The notes: generated from the sequence alone by a model not told the origin. Positions 7,797-16,061 are shown, counted from the stretch's first letter. The stretch: 64,000 bases of DNA from Rhizobiales bacterium Y(2018) (GCA_005502925.1 SCPD01000008.1:124001-188000), one strand, 5' to 3'. Made by a program: numbers and translations.

Positions 7797-9629
7797 TCAA
7801 TCCAGCTCGAACTGGTTTTCGTAGGACTTCAGGAGGGCCTGGTCCTGCCGCTCCTTGCGCAGGTAGCAGTTGCCGACGGCGAGAACTTCGATGCCTGTGC
7901 CCATGAAGCAGCGGAAGGCATCCTCCGGCGTGCTGACGAGCGGTTCGCCGCGTACATTGAAGCTCGTATTCACCAGGACCGGGCAGCCGGTGCGCTGCTT
8001 GAAGGCCGAAATCAAGGCGTGGTAGCGTGGATTGGTCTCGTTGCTCACCGTCTGGATACGCGCCGAATAATCGACATGGGTCACGGCCGGGATGTCCGAG
8101 CGCGGGATATTGAGCTTATCGATGCCGAAGAGTTTCTGCTGCTCCGCGGTCATGATCTTGCGGCGATCCTTGACCACATCGGCGACCATCAGCATGTAGG
8201 GGCTGTCGGTATCGATCTCGAACCATTGGCTGACGTCCTCGCGCAGGACCGAGGGGGCGAAGGGGCGGAAGGATTCGCGGAATTTCACCTTGAGATTGAG
8301 AACCGACTGCATGCTGGGCGAACGGGGATCGCCAAGTATGGACCGGTTGCCGAGCGCGCGCGGGCCGAACTCCATGCGTCCCTGATGCCAGCCGACGGCC
8401 TTGCCGCTGGCGAGTGCGTCGGCTGTCGTCGTGAGCAGCTCCGCATCGTCAAGAACGTCGAACACCGCGCCCGCCGCCTTGAGCCTCTTCTCGATGTCGG
8501 CTTGGCTGTAACTCGGCCCGATATATGCGCCTTGCATGGCATCACCGTGCTGTGGCGTACGGGGACCGGCAGCGATGCCGTGATAGGCGGTGAGCGCCGC
8601 GCCGAGCGCACCACCGGCGTCGCCCGCCGCCGGCTGCACCCAGATGTTCGAGAAGGCACCGTCGCGCAGCAGCTTGCCGTTGGCGACGCAATTGAGGGCG
8701 ACGCCGCCGGCGAGGCAGAGATTGGCGATGCCATGCTCGCGGGCGAGCGACCGGGCGAGGGCCAGGACGACCTCTTCGAGAACCAGCTGGATCGAGGCAG
8801 CGATGTCCATCTCACGCTGCGTGAGCAGCTGATCCGCCTGGCGTGCCGGCCCACCGAACAGGTCGGCGAAGCGCTGATTGGTCATCGTCAGGCCGGTGCA
8901 GTAGTCGAAATAATCGAGATTGAGTCGGAACGACCCGTCTTCCTTGACGTCGATGAGGGTGTCGCGGATGAGCTTTGCAAAGCGGGGCTCGCCATAGGGT
9001 GCGAGGCCCATCAGCTTGTATTCGCCGGAATTCACCTTGAAGCCGGTATAGTAGGTGAAGGCCGAATAGAGCAGGCCGAGAGAGTGAGGAAAATGTATCT
9101 CCCGGTCGATGCGGAGGTCGTTGCCGCGCCCGATACCGACCGAGGTGGTTGCCCATTCGCCGACACCGTCCATCGTGAGCACGACGGCCTCCTCGAAGGG
9201 AGAGGGGAAAAAGGCACTGGCGGCGTGGCTCAGATGATGTTCGGCGAACAGAAGTTTGGCCGGATCCTTCCAGTCGGGGTCGATCTTGCGCAGTTCGTTG
9301 CCAAGCAGGTTCTTCTGGAACAGTTTTTCGCGCAGCCACACCGGCATCGCCATACGGAAGGACGCGAAGCCTTTCGGCGCGAAGGACAGATAGGTTTCGA
9401 GCAGCCGCTCGAATTTAAGGAATGGCTTGTCGTAGAAAACGATATGATCGACGTCGGCGAGCGACTTGCCTGCGGCCTCCAGGCAGTATCTGACGGCCTC
9501 CAGCGGAAAGCCGGAATCATGCTTCTTGCGGGTGAAGCGCTCTTCCTGTGCGGCGGCGACGATACGGCCGTCTACCACGATTGCCGCGGCGCTGTCGTGG
9601 TAGAAGGCGGAAATGCCTAGAATGTGCAA
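7797..9629 (-). CDS. Carbamoyltransferase, NodU/CmcH family
   Basis: The 610-residue product belongs to the O-carbamoyltransferase family that uses carbamoyl phosphate and ATP to place a carbamoyl group on a sugar or antibiotic hydroxyl. The N-terminal Kae1-like domain starts ILGISAFYHDSAAAI and includes the metal-binding FAEHHLSHAA block. The C-terminal domain contains GRMEFGPRALGNRS, a hallmark of the family, and the length is normal. It follows SxtJ and DUF5989 genes with gaps of 14 and 11 bases, a trio that recurs in polysaccharide loci. In Nod-factor synthesis NodU modifies the non-reducing sugar; here the acceptor is presumably the locus glycan. Confidence 0.93.
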   Translation of the reverse strand: MHILGISAFYHDSAAAIVVDGRIVAAAQEERFTRKKHDSGFPLEAVRYCLEAAGKSLADVDHIVFYDKPFLKFERLLETYLSFAPKGFASFRMAMPVWLREKLFQKNLLGNELRKIDPDWKDPAKLLFAEHHLSHAASAFFPSPFEEAVVLTMDGVGEWATTSVGIGRGNDLRIDREIHFPHSLGLLYSAFTYYTGFKVNSGEYKLMGLAPYGEPRFAKLIRDTLIDVKEDGSFRLNLDYFDYCTGLTMTNQRFADLFGGPARQADQLLTQREMDIAASIQLVLEEVVLALARSLAREHGIANLCLAGGVALNCVANGKLLRDGAFSNIWVQPAAGDAGGALGAALTAYHGIAAGPRTPQHGDAMQGAYIGPSYSQADIEKRLKAAGAVFDVLDDAELLTTTADALASGKAVGWHQGRMEFGPRALGNRSILGDPRSPSMQSVLNLKVKFRESFRPFAPSVLREDVSQWFEIDTDSPYMLMVADVVKDRRKIMTAEQQKLFGIDKLNIPRSDIPAVTHVDYSARIQTVSNETNPRYHALISAFKQRTGCPVLVNTSFNVRGEPLVSTPEDAFRCFMGTGIEVLAVGNCYLRKERQDQALLKSYENQFELD

Positions 9630-9640
9630 GGGAGTGCTCG

Positions 9641-9790
9641 TCAGAATATCGTGTAGATGAACGGCGCCACGGCGCTGCCCTTGGCCAGGATGAGAAGGCC
9701 GCCAAAAATCGCAAGCAGGGTCAGGAGTGGCAGGAGCCAGAACTTCTTGCGCGCCCGGGCGAAGGCCATGAGTTCCATGATGAATGACAT
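9641..9790 (-). CDS. DUF5989-like small membrane protein
   Basis: A 49-residue protein starting at ATG 9790, too short for many gene callers. It has a short charged N-terminus (AFARARKKFWLLP), one strong hydrophobic segment (LLTLLAIFGGLLIL) and the tail AVAPFIYTIF. This matches the single-helix family that accompanies SxtJ and carbamoyltransferase genes. It lies 14 bases after the SxtJ stop and 11 bases before the carbamoyltransferase start, so all three are one transcription unit. Its function is not known. A role in holding the carbamoyltransferase at the membrane with SxtJ is only a guess from the constant gene order. Confidence 0.78.
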   Translation of the reverse strand: MSFIMELMAFARARKKFWLLPLLTLLAIFGGLLILAKGSAVAPFIYTIF

Positions 9791-9804
9791 GCGTGGGGCC
9801 TCTG

Positions 9805-10230
9805 TCAGAATTGATTGCGGATGGACTCTGCTTCCGGGCCAGGCGGGGAGCGCCTGACCCAGTAGCTGGCCTGCGATTTGTCGAAATCCAAGGCCATCAG
9901 CTTGCCGCCGAACAGGCGAATGATCAAAGCGAGTGGCGTGATGATGACGAAGAACATGAGGCCGAGAACCACCGGATTGACGATCTTGTGCAGCAGCATG
10001 CCGAACCGGAACCAGATCCGGTTGAGCGGCGCCAGAGCCTGCGGCCAGATGAAGGCGATGGCCGCGAAGACAGCGGCGCAGGCCAAGGCCCACAGCCGGA
10101 TGTTACCGCCATGGACAAGCGGAAATAGCCCAATAATGGCAAAGACTACCGCAAAAGTAATGCCGAAGGACTTGTTCGAACCTGCGCGAACGTCCTCTTC
10201 GGCCGTAAGTCTTTCGTGCGATGCAACCAT
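9805..10230 (-). CDS. SxtJ-family membrane protein
   Basis: The 141-residue protein has four hydrophobic stretches: ITFAVVFAIIGLFPLV, ALACAAVFAAIAFIW, MLLHKIVNPVVLGLMFF and IITPLALIIRLFG. It ends in a polar tail that includes KSQASYWVRR. This fits SxtJ-like proteins, named from the saxitoxin cluster but common in bacterial polysaccharide loci beside carbamoyltransferases. It is the first gene of a leftward operon with DUF5989, carbamoyltransferase, sulfotransferase and probably the GT8-like gene. A 12-base perfect palindrome lies 28 bases upstream of its start. The biochemical role is unknown. Confidence 0.8.
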   Translation of the reverse strand: MVASHERLTAEEDVRAGSNKSFGITFAVVFAIIGLFPLVHGGNIRLWALACAAVFAAIAFIWPQALAPLNRIWFRFGMLLHKIVNPVVLGLMFFVIITPLALIIRLFGGKLMALDFDKSQASYWVRRSPPGPEAESIRNQF

Positions 10231-10257
10231 AGGTTTTATCCGGTGAATTTCCGGCTA

Positions 10258-10269
10258 TCACTATAGTGA
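10258..10269. promoter_or_regulatory. Perfect 12-base palindrome upstream of sxtJ
   Basis: TCACTATAGTGA is its own reverse complement and lies 28-39 bases before the sxtJ start, where an operator would overlap the promoter. The binding protein is unknown. Confidence 0.35.
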
Positions 10270-10671
10270 GTGCCGGATGACGTCTAGGGGTATCAGCAGG
10301 GCTGCGCATGTCTCTCTGGTGCGCGGAAATCAGGCCTGAGCCTGCCTAGGTCTTGGCTGGCCGCCGGCGGGCGAGAGTGCCGGAAGTGATCGGTCCGCAT
10401 AGAACACCGGGAGATTCGCGGTCGGCCGCCGGAAGCCGGGTGGAGGATCAAGCTTCTTCGATCGTGACGGCCTTCTGGCCCCCCCTCGCGCCGGGGACAG
10501 GGGGCGTAAGCAGGCTGTGATCAGGATGGCCAAGGCATCCAAGACCGATTTGTTGCGATCGTTCAACATCGCTGTACGACAGTGCTGCGATACTGCGGCC
10601 CAACTTTACGTCAGTTCCGGACGTTTCCACCAGTGCCGAGCCGCCTCTTTGAGATCGTGTGGTCTTATACT

Positions 10672-10704
10672 GAAACAATATTTCCGTCCGCGATATATTG
10701 TTTC
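10672..10704. promoter_or_regulatory. 10+10-base inverted repeat, probable operator
   Basis: GAAACAATAT at 10672-10681 and ATATTGTTTC at 10695-10704 are exact reverse complements with a 13-base spacer. The site is AT-rich within a GC-rich region, and no T run follows that would make it a terminator. A dimeric regulator of the sugar operon is the likely ligand. Confidence 0.45.
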
Positions 10705-10811
10705 TCGATTGTTTCGGTGGCTGTCGAAACTAATGGATAGGGGCCAGTAGCAGGAGGGCAACACGATCTAGAATCATTCTCGATGGCGGAAACGATGGAG
10801 ATTCTTGACCT

Positions 10812-10835
10812 GGAGGATTGACAGGAGGATTGACA
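10812..10835 (+). repeat. 12-base tandem duplication
   Basis: GGAGGATTGACA occurs twice in a row with no gap. TTGACA also resembles a -35 element, so the duplication may have created two overlapping promoter boxes before the rfbF operon. No clear -10 partner was confirmed. Confidence 0.4.
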
Positions 10836-10989
10836 GTGATCAATTTGGCGCTGGGTTGCAACACGCCATTTGGAAGAATTCCTTGTTCGCGGAACGCAGG
10901 CAGTCTTCAGTGATGGGCGGCAAATTGAGCCGCGCTGCGATGGGTCCCCTCGGCAAGCAAGCCCAGGGGGCTGGAGGGGCGGAATAAGC

Positions 10990-11760
10990 ATGAAAGCGGT
11001 AATTCTGGCCGGTGGGCTGGGAACTCGGATATCCGAGGAAACCCACCTCAGGCCAAAGCCGATGGTCGAGATCGGGCACAAGCCGATCCTCTGGCATATC
11101 ATGAAGAGCTATTCGGCCTACGGGGTCACGGACTTCATCATATGCTGCGGCTACAAGGGTTATATCATCAAGGAGTATTTCGCCAATTACGCGTTGCATA
11201 TGTCGGATATCACCTTCGACCTGCAGGCGAACAACATGTCTATTCATCAGCGCAAGGTCGAGCCGTGGAAAGTCACGCTGGTCGAGACCGGCGAAGAGAC
11301 CATGACGGGCGGCCGCCTCAAACGCGTGGCGGATTATGTCCGCAACGAAGAGTGCTTCTGCTTCACCTATGGCGACGGCGTGTCGAATGTGGATATCGCA
11401 GCGTCGATTGCGTTTCACAAGGAGCATGGGCGGCTTGCGACAGTGACCGCGGTGCGGCCGCCGGGCCGCTATGGCTCGCTGGCGATCGACGAAGAGGAAG
11501 TCATGGGATTCAGCGAGAAGCCTCCGGGTGATGGCGGTTTCGTCAATGGCGGATATTTCGTCCTGTCGCCGCGCGTCATCGATTATATCGAAGGTGACGC
11601 GACGCCCTGGGAAGTGGGACCGCTCGAGCGGCTGGCGCTCGACCGTCAGATGAAGGCGTTCGTCCATACCGGCTTCTGGCAGCCGATGGATACGATGCGC
11701 GACAAGATCTATCTCGAGAGCTTGTGGAATACGGGGCGGGCGCCGTGGAAAGTGTGGTGA
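10990..11760 (+). CDS. rfbF: Glucose-1-phosphate cytidylyltransferase
   Basis: The enzyme makes CDP-glucose from CTP and glucose 1-phosphate, the first step of CDP-6-deoxy sugar synthesis. The N-terminus KAVILAGGLGTRISEE followed by LRPKPMVEIG is the nucleotide-binding signature of the family, and NGGYFVLSPRV and PWEVGPLERLA are typical later blocks. I use ATG 10990, which has GGAGGGG upstream and gives the usual 256 residues; an earlier in-frame ATG at 10870 would add 40 atypical residues. It heads a six-gene operon and overlaps the start of rfbG. Confidence 0.95.
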   Translation: MKAVILAGGLGTRISEETHLRPKPMVEIGHKPILWHIMKSYSAYGVTDFIICCGYKGYIIKEYFANYALHMSDITFDLQANNMSIHQRKVEPWKVTLVETGEETMTGGRLKRVADYVRNEECFCFTYGDGVSNVDIAASIAFHKEHGRLATVTAVRPPGRYGSLAIDEEEVMGFSEKPPGDGGFVNGGYFVLSPRVIDYIEGDATPWEVGPLERLALDRQMKAFVHTGFWQPMDTMRDKIYLESLWNTGRAPWKVW

Positions 11761-12827
11761 CTGGCGGCGCCCTGCCTGACCCCGCCTTCTGGCGCGGCAA
11801 GCGGGTTTTCCTGACCGGTCATACCGGCTTCAAGGGAAGCTGGCTCGCCATCTGGCTGAAGCGGATGGGCGCTGTGGTGGGTGGTGTCGCCCTGAAGCCG
11901 AATACCGAGCCAAGTTTGTTCGGACTGGCCAAGGTCTCGGAGCTGGTAAACGGGCATTTTGGTGATATTCGCGATCAGTCTCTCGTTTTGAGCCTCTGTG
12001 TCGCGCATCAACCGGAGATCATACTCCATCTCGCGGCCCAGCCTCTGGTGCGCGCCAGCTATACCGATCCGGCCGGCACCTTCGACACGAATGTGATGGG
12101 AACCGTCAATATCCTGGAGGCGGCACGTATCAGCAAAGGCTTGCGTGCCATGGTGATGGTGACGACCGACAAAGTCTATCTCGACACCGAGCAGCAAAGT
12201 CCGTTTCGGGAGTCCGATACACTCGGCGGCCATGATCCCTACAGCGCCAGCAAGGCCGCATCCGAGCTTGTCGTTGCCGCCTATCGCTCCTCCTATCTCA
12301 AGGAAAAAGGGGTAGCCGTCGCCACGGCACGGGCCGGCAATGTCATTGGCGGCGGCGACTGGGCGCAGGACCGGCTGATCCCCGATGTCGTCCGGGCGTG
12401 GTCGGCGGGCCGAACGCTCAATGTCCGCAGGCCGTCTTCGGTGCGGCCATGGAACCATGTCATCGAGACCCTGACCGGCTATCTGGTGCTGGCGGAGCGC
12501 CTGTGGGAAGCGCCTCAGCTTGCTGCCGCGTGGAATTTCGGGCCGCCGCCCCATGAAGAAGTCACTGTGCGGACCGTCGTCGAGATGGCGCGTCGGGTCT
12601 ATGGCGCTGGCGACGTCGCCTGGGGCGCCAGCGAAGAAGGGCCGCATGAAACCCGCTGGCTCAGCCTGGACAACAGCAAGGCACGGCTCGAACTCCGAGT
12701 AGCGCCCCGATGGGACGCCGCCACCGCTCTCGAGCGTACGATCCGCTGGTACCGCCGCCAGCAGGACGGCGCCGACCCGCGTGGACTCTGCGAGGCCGAT
12801 ATAGATCACTACGAGACTATTCAATGA
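11757..12827 (+). CDS. rfbG: CDP-glucose 4,6-dehydratase
   Basis: This extended short-chain dehydrogenase turns CDP-glucose into CDP-4-keto-6-deoxy-glucose using bound NAD. The NAD-binding glycine motif is GHTGFKGSWL near the N-terminus, and the catalytic Y-x-x-x-K is PYSASKAASE. The block NVMGTVNILEA is typical. I choose GTG 11757 because it forms a GTGA overlap with the rfbF stop and gives 356 residues beginning shortly before DPAFWRGKRV, as in relatives; ATG 11724 would overlap rfbF by 37 bases. Its stop overlaps the start of the epimerase gene as ATGA, showing tight coupling. Confidence 0.94.
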   Translation: MTGGALPDPAFWRGKRVFLTGHTGFKGSWLAIWLKRMGAVVGGVALKPNTEPSLFGLAKVSELVNGHFGDIRDQSLVLSLCVAHQPEIILHLAAQPLVRASYTDPAGTFDTNVMGTVNILEAARISKGLRAMVMVTTDKVYLDTEQQSPFRESDTLGGHDPYSASKAASELVVAAYRSSYLKEKGVAVATARAGNVIGGGDWAQDRLIPDVVRAWSAGRTLNVRRPSSVRPWNHVIETLTGYLVLAERLWEAPQLAAAWNFGPPPHEEVTVRTVVEMARRVYGAGDVAWGASEEGPHETRWLSLDNSKARLELRVAPRWDAATALERTIRWYRRQQDGADPRGLCEADIDHYETIQ

Positions 12828-13396
12828 GCAGCCGGTTTACGGTCATACCGACCTCCTTCAGCGGATTGAAGATTCTGGAACGCAAGATTGTCGGGGATGA
12901 GCGCGGATCCTTCCACCGCATGTTCTGCGCAAATGAGCTCGGGGCGGCAGGGTGGAAATCGCCGATCGCGCAAATCAATTTCACCCGGACGACGCTCAGC
13001 GGGACGATCCGCGGCATGCATTATCAGAAGGCGCCTTTCGCGGAAATGAAGCTCGTGGCCTGCGTCTCCGGCCGGGTGCTGGATGTGGTGGTGGATCTCA
13101 GGGCCGGGTCGGCGACATTCCTGAAGTGGTTCTCGGTCGAGCTTTCGGAAGCCAATCATCGCAGCGTCCTCGTCCCGGAAGGCTTCGCGCATGGCTTTCA
13201 GGCGCTGACCGACGACGTGGCGCTTCTCTACAGCGTTTCATCGCCTTTCACCGTGGAAGCCGAGGGCGGGCTCAACCCGCTTGATCCGCGCATCGGAATC
13301 GACTGGCCGCTGCCGGTCAGCACGATATCGGCGCGCGATGGGGGCCAGCCCTATGTGACGGATGCGTTCGAAGGGATGAAATTCGATGCGGCCTGA
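12824..13396 (+). CDS. RmlC-like sugar 3(,5)-epimerase
   Basis: The 190-residue protein is a cupin of the dTDP-4-dehydrorhamnose 3,5-epimerase family. It shows RGSFHRMF, TIRGMHYQ (catalytic-type H66), VVVDLR and PEGFAHGFQAL. After rfbF and rfbG its substrate is expected to be the CDP-linked 4-keto-6-deoxy sugar. Of the two tyrosines usual in the family, Y136 is present but the position six residues later is F142, which may change the reaction. ATG 12824 overlaps the rfbG stop; an upstream frame start at 12710 would run inside rfbG. It could be a 3-epimerase only. Confidence 0.85.
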   Translation: MSSRFTVIPTSFSGLKILERKIVGDERGSFHRMFCANELGAAGWKSPIAQINFTRTTLSGTIRGMHYQKAPFAEMKLVACVSGRVLDVVVDLRAGSATFLKWFSVELSEANHRSVLVPEGFAHGFQALTDDVALLYSVSSPFTVEAEGGLNPLDPRIGIDWPLPVSTISARDGGQPYVTDAFEGMKFDAA

Positions 13397-13468
13397 GGCG
13401 CACACCAATTTGACTCGCTTCGGGTTGCCCGGTAGTGGGAAATCCGCAACCGTGGGGGGGCGATCGGC

Positions 13469-14074
13469 ATGTCGATAACGCAACAGGACGCTTTCTGGGC
13501 CGGAGAGCGCGGCGATGCATACACCCAGAAGAACAGTGGTCCGCATGTCGGCAGCCAGATTCATTTCTTCAGCGACATATTAAGGCGCGTGCCGGATGTC
13601 GGATCCGTCTATGAAGTCGGCGCCAATGCCGGTCTCAATCTCGATGCGATCAAGGCTCTCAATCCGAATATTGAAATCGCGGGCTGTGACATCAACGAAC
13701 AGGCGGTCGGCATCAGCAAAGCCAAAGGGTACGCCATCGACCTCTGCTCGATCTTCGAGATCGGGAGCCGGCACCCGTTCGACCTCGTCTTCACGCGGGG
13801 CGTGCTCGTGCACATCAATCCGGAGCGCCTGAACGATGTCTATGACCGGATAGGACAGCTCTCCGGCAAATACATATTGATCGACGAGTTCTTCTCGCCG
13901 GTTCCGGTGCCCATCGACGGCTATATGGGGCAGAACGGCGTGCTGTTCAAACGCGACTTCGGACGGGAGATCTTGAACCGCCTGGGACTGAAGCTGCTGG
14001 CCTATGGTTTCCGTTCGAAGATCGATCCCGTCTTCCCGGGCTACGACACGAACTGGTACTTGTTTCAGAAATAA
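13469..14074 (+). CDS. Pseudaminic-acid-associated-type methyltransferase
   Basis: A 201-residue class I methyltransferase beginning TQQDAFWAGERGDAYTQKN, the distinctive opening of the 'pseudaminic acid biosynthesis-associated methylase' family. The SAM site follows as VYEVGANAGLNLDAI, with GCDINEQAV at the second strand and a later FDLVFTRGVLVHI. No other pseudaminic acid gene is visible here, so the family name should not be taken as its function. Placed between an epimerase and an aminotransferase in a CDP-sugar operon, it probably methylates a nucleotide sugar or the finished glycan. There is a gap of 72 bases from the epimerase gene. Confidence 0.75.
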   Translation: MSITQQDAFWAGERGDAYTQKNSGPHVGSQIHFFSDILRRVPDVGSVYEVGANAGLNLDAIKALNPNIEIAGCDINEQAVGISKAKGYAIDLCSIFEIGSRHPFDLVFTRGVLVHINPERLNDVYDRIGQLSGKYILIDEFFSPVPVPIDGYMGQNGVLFKRDFGREILNRLGLKLLAYGFRSKIDPVFPGYDTNWYLFQK

Positions 14075-14118
14075 CAACCGGCCCAGCGCCTCCAACTCCT
14101 ACTTTCCATGGATCATTG

Positions 14119-15270
14119 ATGACCCAAATTCCGGTGTTCAAACCACTCCTGGCGGCCGAGGAGTTCGCGGCCGCTCGCGCCGCGCTGGAATTGGGGTGGC
14201 TCGGCATGGGAAGCTATGTCGGACAGTTCGAGGAAGCGCTCAAGAAGCTGTGCGGGGCGGATGACCGTCATGTCGCGGCGGTGAGCACCGGCCATGCGGC
14301 CCTGCATCTCTCGCTTCTGCTGGCCGGTTGCGGACCCGGCGATGAAGTGATCACGCCGTCCTTCAACAACATCGCGGATATGCAGGCCATCGTCGCGACC
14401 GGAGCGAAGCCGGTCTTCTGCGATGTCCTGGACGACACGCTCTGCCTCGATCTCGACTCCGCCGAAAGACTGATCGGACCTCAGACCAAGGTTCTGATCG
14501 TGATGGACTATGCCTGCCATCTCTGTGATCACGACCGCGTGGCGGAGATCGCACGGCGCCACAATATCCGGGTCATCCACGACGCCGCGCATTCGGTCGG
14601 CAGCACATATCAGGGCAAGCCGATCGGATCCTTCGCCGACATCACGGTGTTCAGCTTCGATCCAATCAAGACGATCACGACGCTCGATGGCGGCGCCATT
14701 ATCGTGCGCTCGGAGGAGGAGTTGAGGCAACTCCATGAGATGCGGCTGATCGGCATGAAGCAGGCGACCCGCACTTTGTACGGAAACACCCGAGCCTGGA
14801 GCTATGACGTCGAGCGCCTCGGCTTCCGCTATCACCTCGCCAATCTTCATGCGGCCCTGGGGCTCGCGCAACTGGCGAAATTCGACACCATCGCAAGCAC
14901 GCGGCGGGCCCTGTTCAAGCAGTATCAGGCGGCGTTCTCGCCGATCTCCGGCCTCAAGGTGCCAGGCGGCGATATGGCGGGGATCGTTCCCTTCATCTTC
15001 TATCTGCGCGTCCTCGATGGCCGCCGCGAGGATTTTAGGAAGTTCCTGACCGAGAACGGCGTCGATACCGGCATCCATTGGCAGCCGGCACATGGCTTCA
15101 CCTTGTTCAAGGATTGCCGCAAGGGCGATCTGTCGGTGACCGAACACATTGGCCGGGAGATCGTGACCATTCCGTTCCATTCCTGCATGGCGCCGGAAGC
15201 GGCAGCCCAGGTGATCGATACCGTCAGGCGTTTCTTTGCCTCTCCGGCGAAGCGCGGACACCCAGCTTAG
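14119..15270 (+). CDS. DegT/DnrJ/EryC1/StrS sugar aminotransferase
   Basis: A 383-residue PLP enzyme of the family that aminates keto-sugars bound to nucleotides. The PLP lysine lies in FSFDPIKTITTLDGG (K184), preceded by the aspartate of VIHDAAHSVGS and the STGHAALHLSLL phosphate-binding block. I use ATG 14119; a TTG at 14116 adds one residue. With a CDP-4-keto-6-deoxy sugar available from rfbG and the epimerase, it should produce an amino-dideoxy sugar, at C4 if it acts directly. No ketoisomerase is seen that would place the amine at C3. The gene lies 44 bases after the methylase and 9 bases before the next gene. Confidence 0.88.
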   Translation: MTQIPVFKPLLAAEEFAAARAALELGWLGMGSYVGQFEEALKKLCGADDRHVAAVSTGHAALHLSLLLAGCGPGDEVITPSFNNIADMQAIVATGAKPVFCDVLDDTLCLDLDSAERLIGPQTKVLIVMDYACHLCDHDRVAEIARRHNIRVIHDAAHSVGSTYQGKPIGSFADITVFSFDPIKTITTLDGGAIIVRSEEELRQLHEMRLIGMKQATRTLYGNTRAWSYDVERLGFRYHLANLHAALGLAQLAKFDTIASTRRALFKQYQAAFSPISGLKVPGGDMAGIVPFIFYLRVLDGRREDFRKFLTENGVDTGIHWQPAHGFTLFKDCRKGDLSVTEHIGREIVTIPFHSCMAPEAAAQVIDTVRRFFASPAKRGHPA

Positions 15271-15279
15271 GAGAGTTTC

Positions 15280-16059
15280 ATGGATCCGAACGAGAAGTTC
15301 GCAGAAGAGCGGCGGCAGCGCATCGAAGAGTTCGCCAACGACGAGCCTTTCCGGGTGCTTTCACGCGACTGGCTCGAAGCCTCGATGGGCCGCAGATACA
15401 TCTACAATTTCGATTGGCTCGGTCGCCCGATCATCCAGTACACGCAGGACATGTTCGCCGTCCAGGAGTTGATCTGGCGGGTGAAGCCGGATCTGATCAT
15501 CGAGACCGGCATCGCGCATGGCGGCTCCTTGATCCTCAGCGCCTCGTTCCTGACCATGCTCGAATATTGCGAAGCGGTGGAGAAGGGCGTTGTCCTCGAT
15601 CCGAAGCGGCCGTCGCGCCGGGTCATCGGCATCGATATCGACATCAGGGCGCATAACCGCGTCGCCATCGAAAAGCATCCGCTCGCCGGCAGGATCTCGC
15701 TGATCGAAGGCTCCTCGACTTCGGATGCGGTCATCTCGGAAGTCAGGAAGCAAGCCGCGCCGTTCCGGAATGTGATGGTGTTTCTCGATTCAATGCATAC
15801 GCATGACCACGTGCTGGCGGAGCTTGAGGCCTATTCGCCACTGGTGTCGAAAGGCAGCTACTGCGTGGTGTTCGACACCTTCGTCGAAGACATGCCGAAG
15901 GGGTTCTTCGCTGACCGGCCTTGGGATGTCGGCAATAATCCGAAGACCGCTGTGCGGCAGTTCCTCGGGCGCCACCCGGAATTCGAAACTGACACTGACA
16001 TGGAGAACAAGCTCCTGGTGACGGCGGTCCCCAGCGGCTTCTTGAAACGAACGGCGTGA
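15280..16059 (+). CDS. CmcI/rhamnosyl O-methyltransferase-like protein
   Basis: The 259-residue protein matches the 'cephalosporin hydroxylase' (CmcI) family, whose members in glycan loci act as sugar O-methyltransferases. The SAM-binding stretch is LIIETGIAHGGSLILSA, followed by VIGIDIDIRAHN and a metal-site-like VFLDSMHTHDHVL. An AGGAG ribosome site lies 9 bases before its ATG, and it starts 9 bases after the aminotransferase stop. It closes the rightward operon, ending 2 bases from the converging glycosyltransferase gene. Methylation of the amino-sugar or of a rhamnose-like residue is inferred. Confidence 0.8.
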   Translation: MDPNEKFAEERRQRIEEFANDEPFRVLSRDWLEASMGRRYIYNFDWLGRPIIQYTQDMFAVQELIWRVKPDLIIETGIAHGGSLILSASFLTMLEYCEAVEKGVVLDPKRPSRRVIGIDIDIRAHNRVAIEKHPLAGRISLIEGSSTSDAVISEVRKQAAPFRNVMVFLDSMHTHDHVLAELEAYSPLVSKGSYCVVFDTFVEDMPKGFFADRPWDVGNNPKTAVRQFLGRHPEFETDTDMENKLLVTAVPSGFLKRTA

Positions 16060-16061
16060 CT

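Larger units (their letters stand above)
10231..10989. other. 759-base divergent regulatory region
   Basis: No convincing gene is present between sxtJ and rfbF. The region must hold the promoters of the leftward carbamoyltransferase operon and the rightward CDP-sugar operon. It contains a 12-base palindrome at 10258, a 10+10-base inverted repeat at 10672, a 12-base tandem duplication at 10812 and a GC-rich hairpin around 10478-10506. A frame from 10870 reads into rfbF, but its first 40 codons do not fit the family. The length is unusual for this dense locus, so a small RNA or decayed gene is possible. Confidence 0.55.

Noticed and set aside
7695..9620. 641-codon plus-strand frame opposite the carbamoyltransferase
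   Set aside because: The minus-strand product has full carbamoyltransferase motifs; this frame has none.
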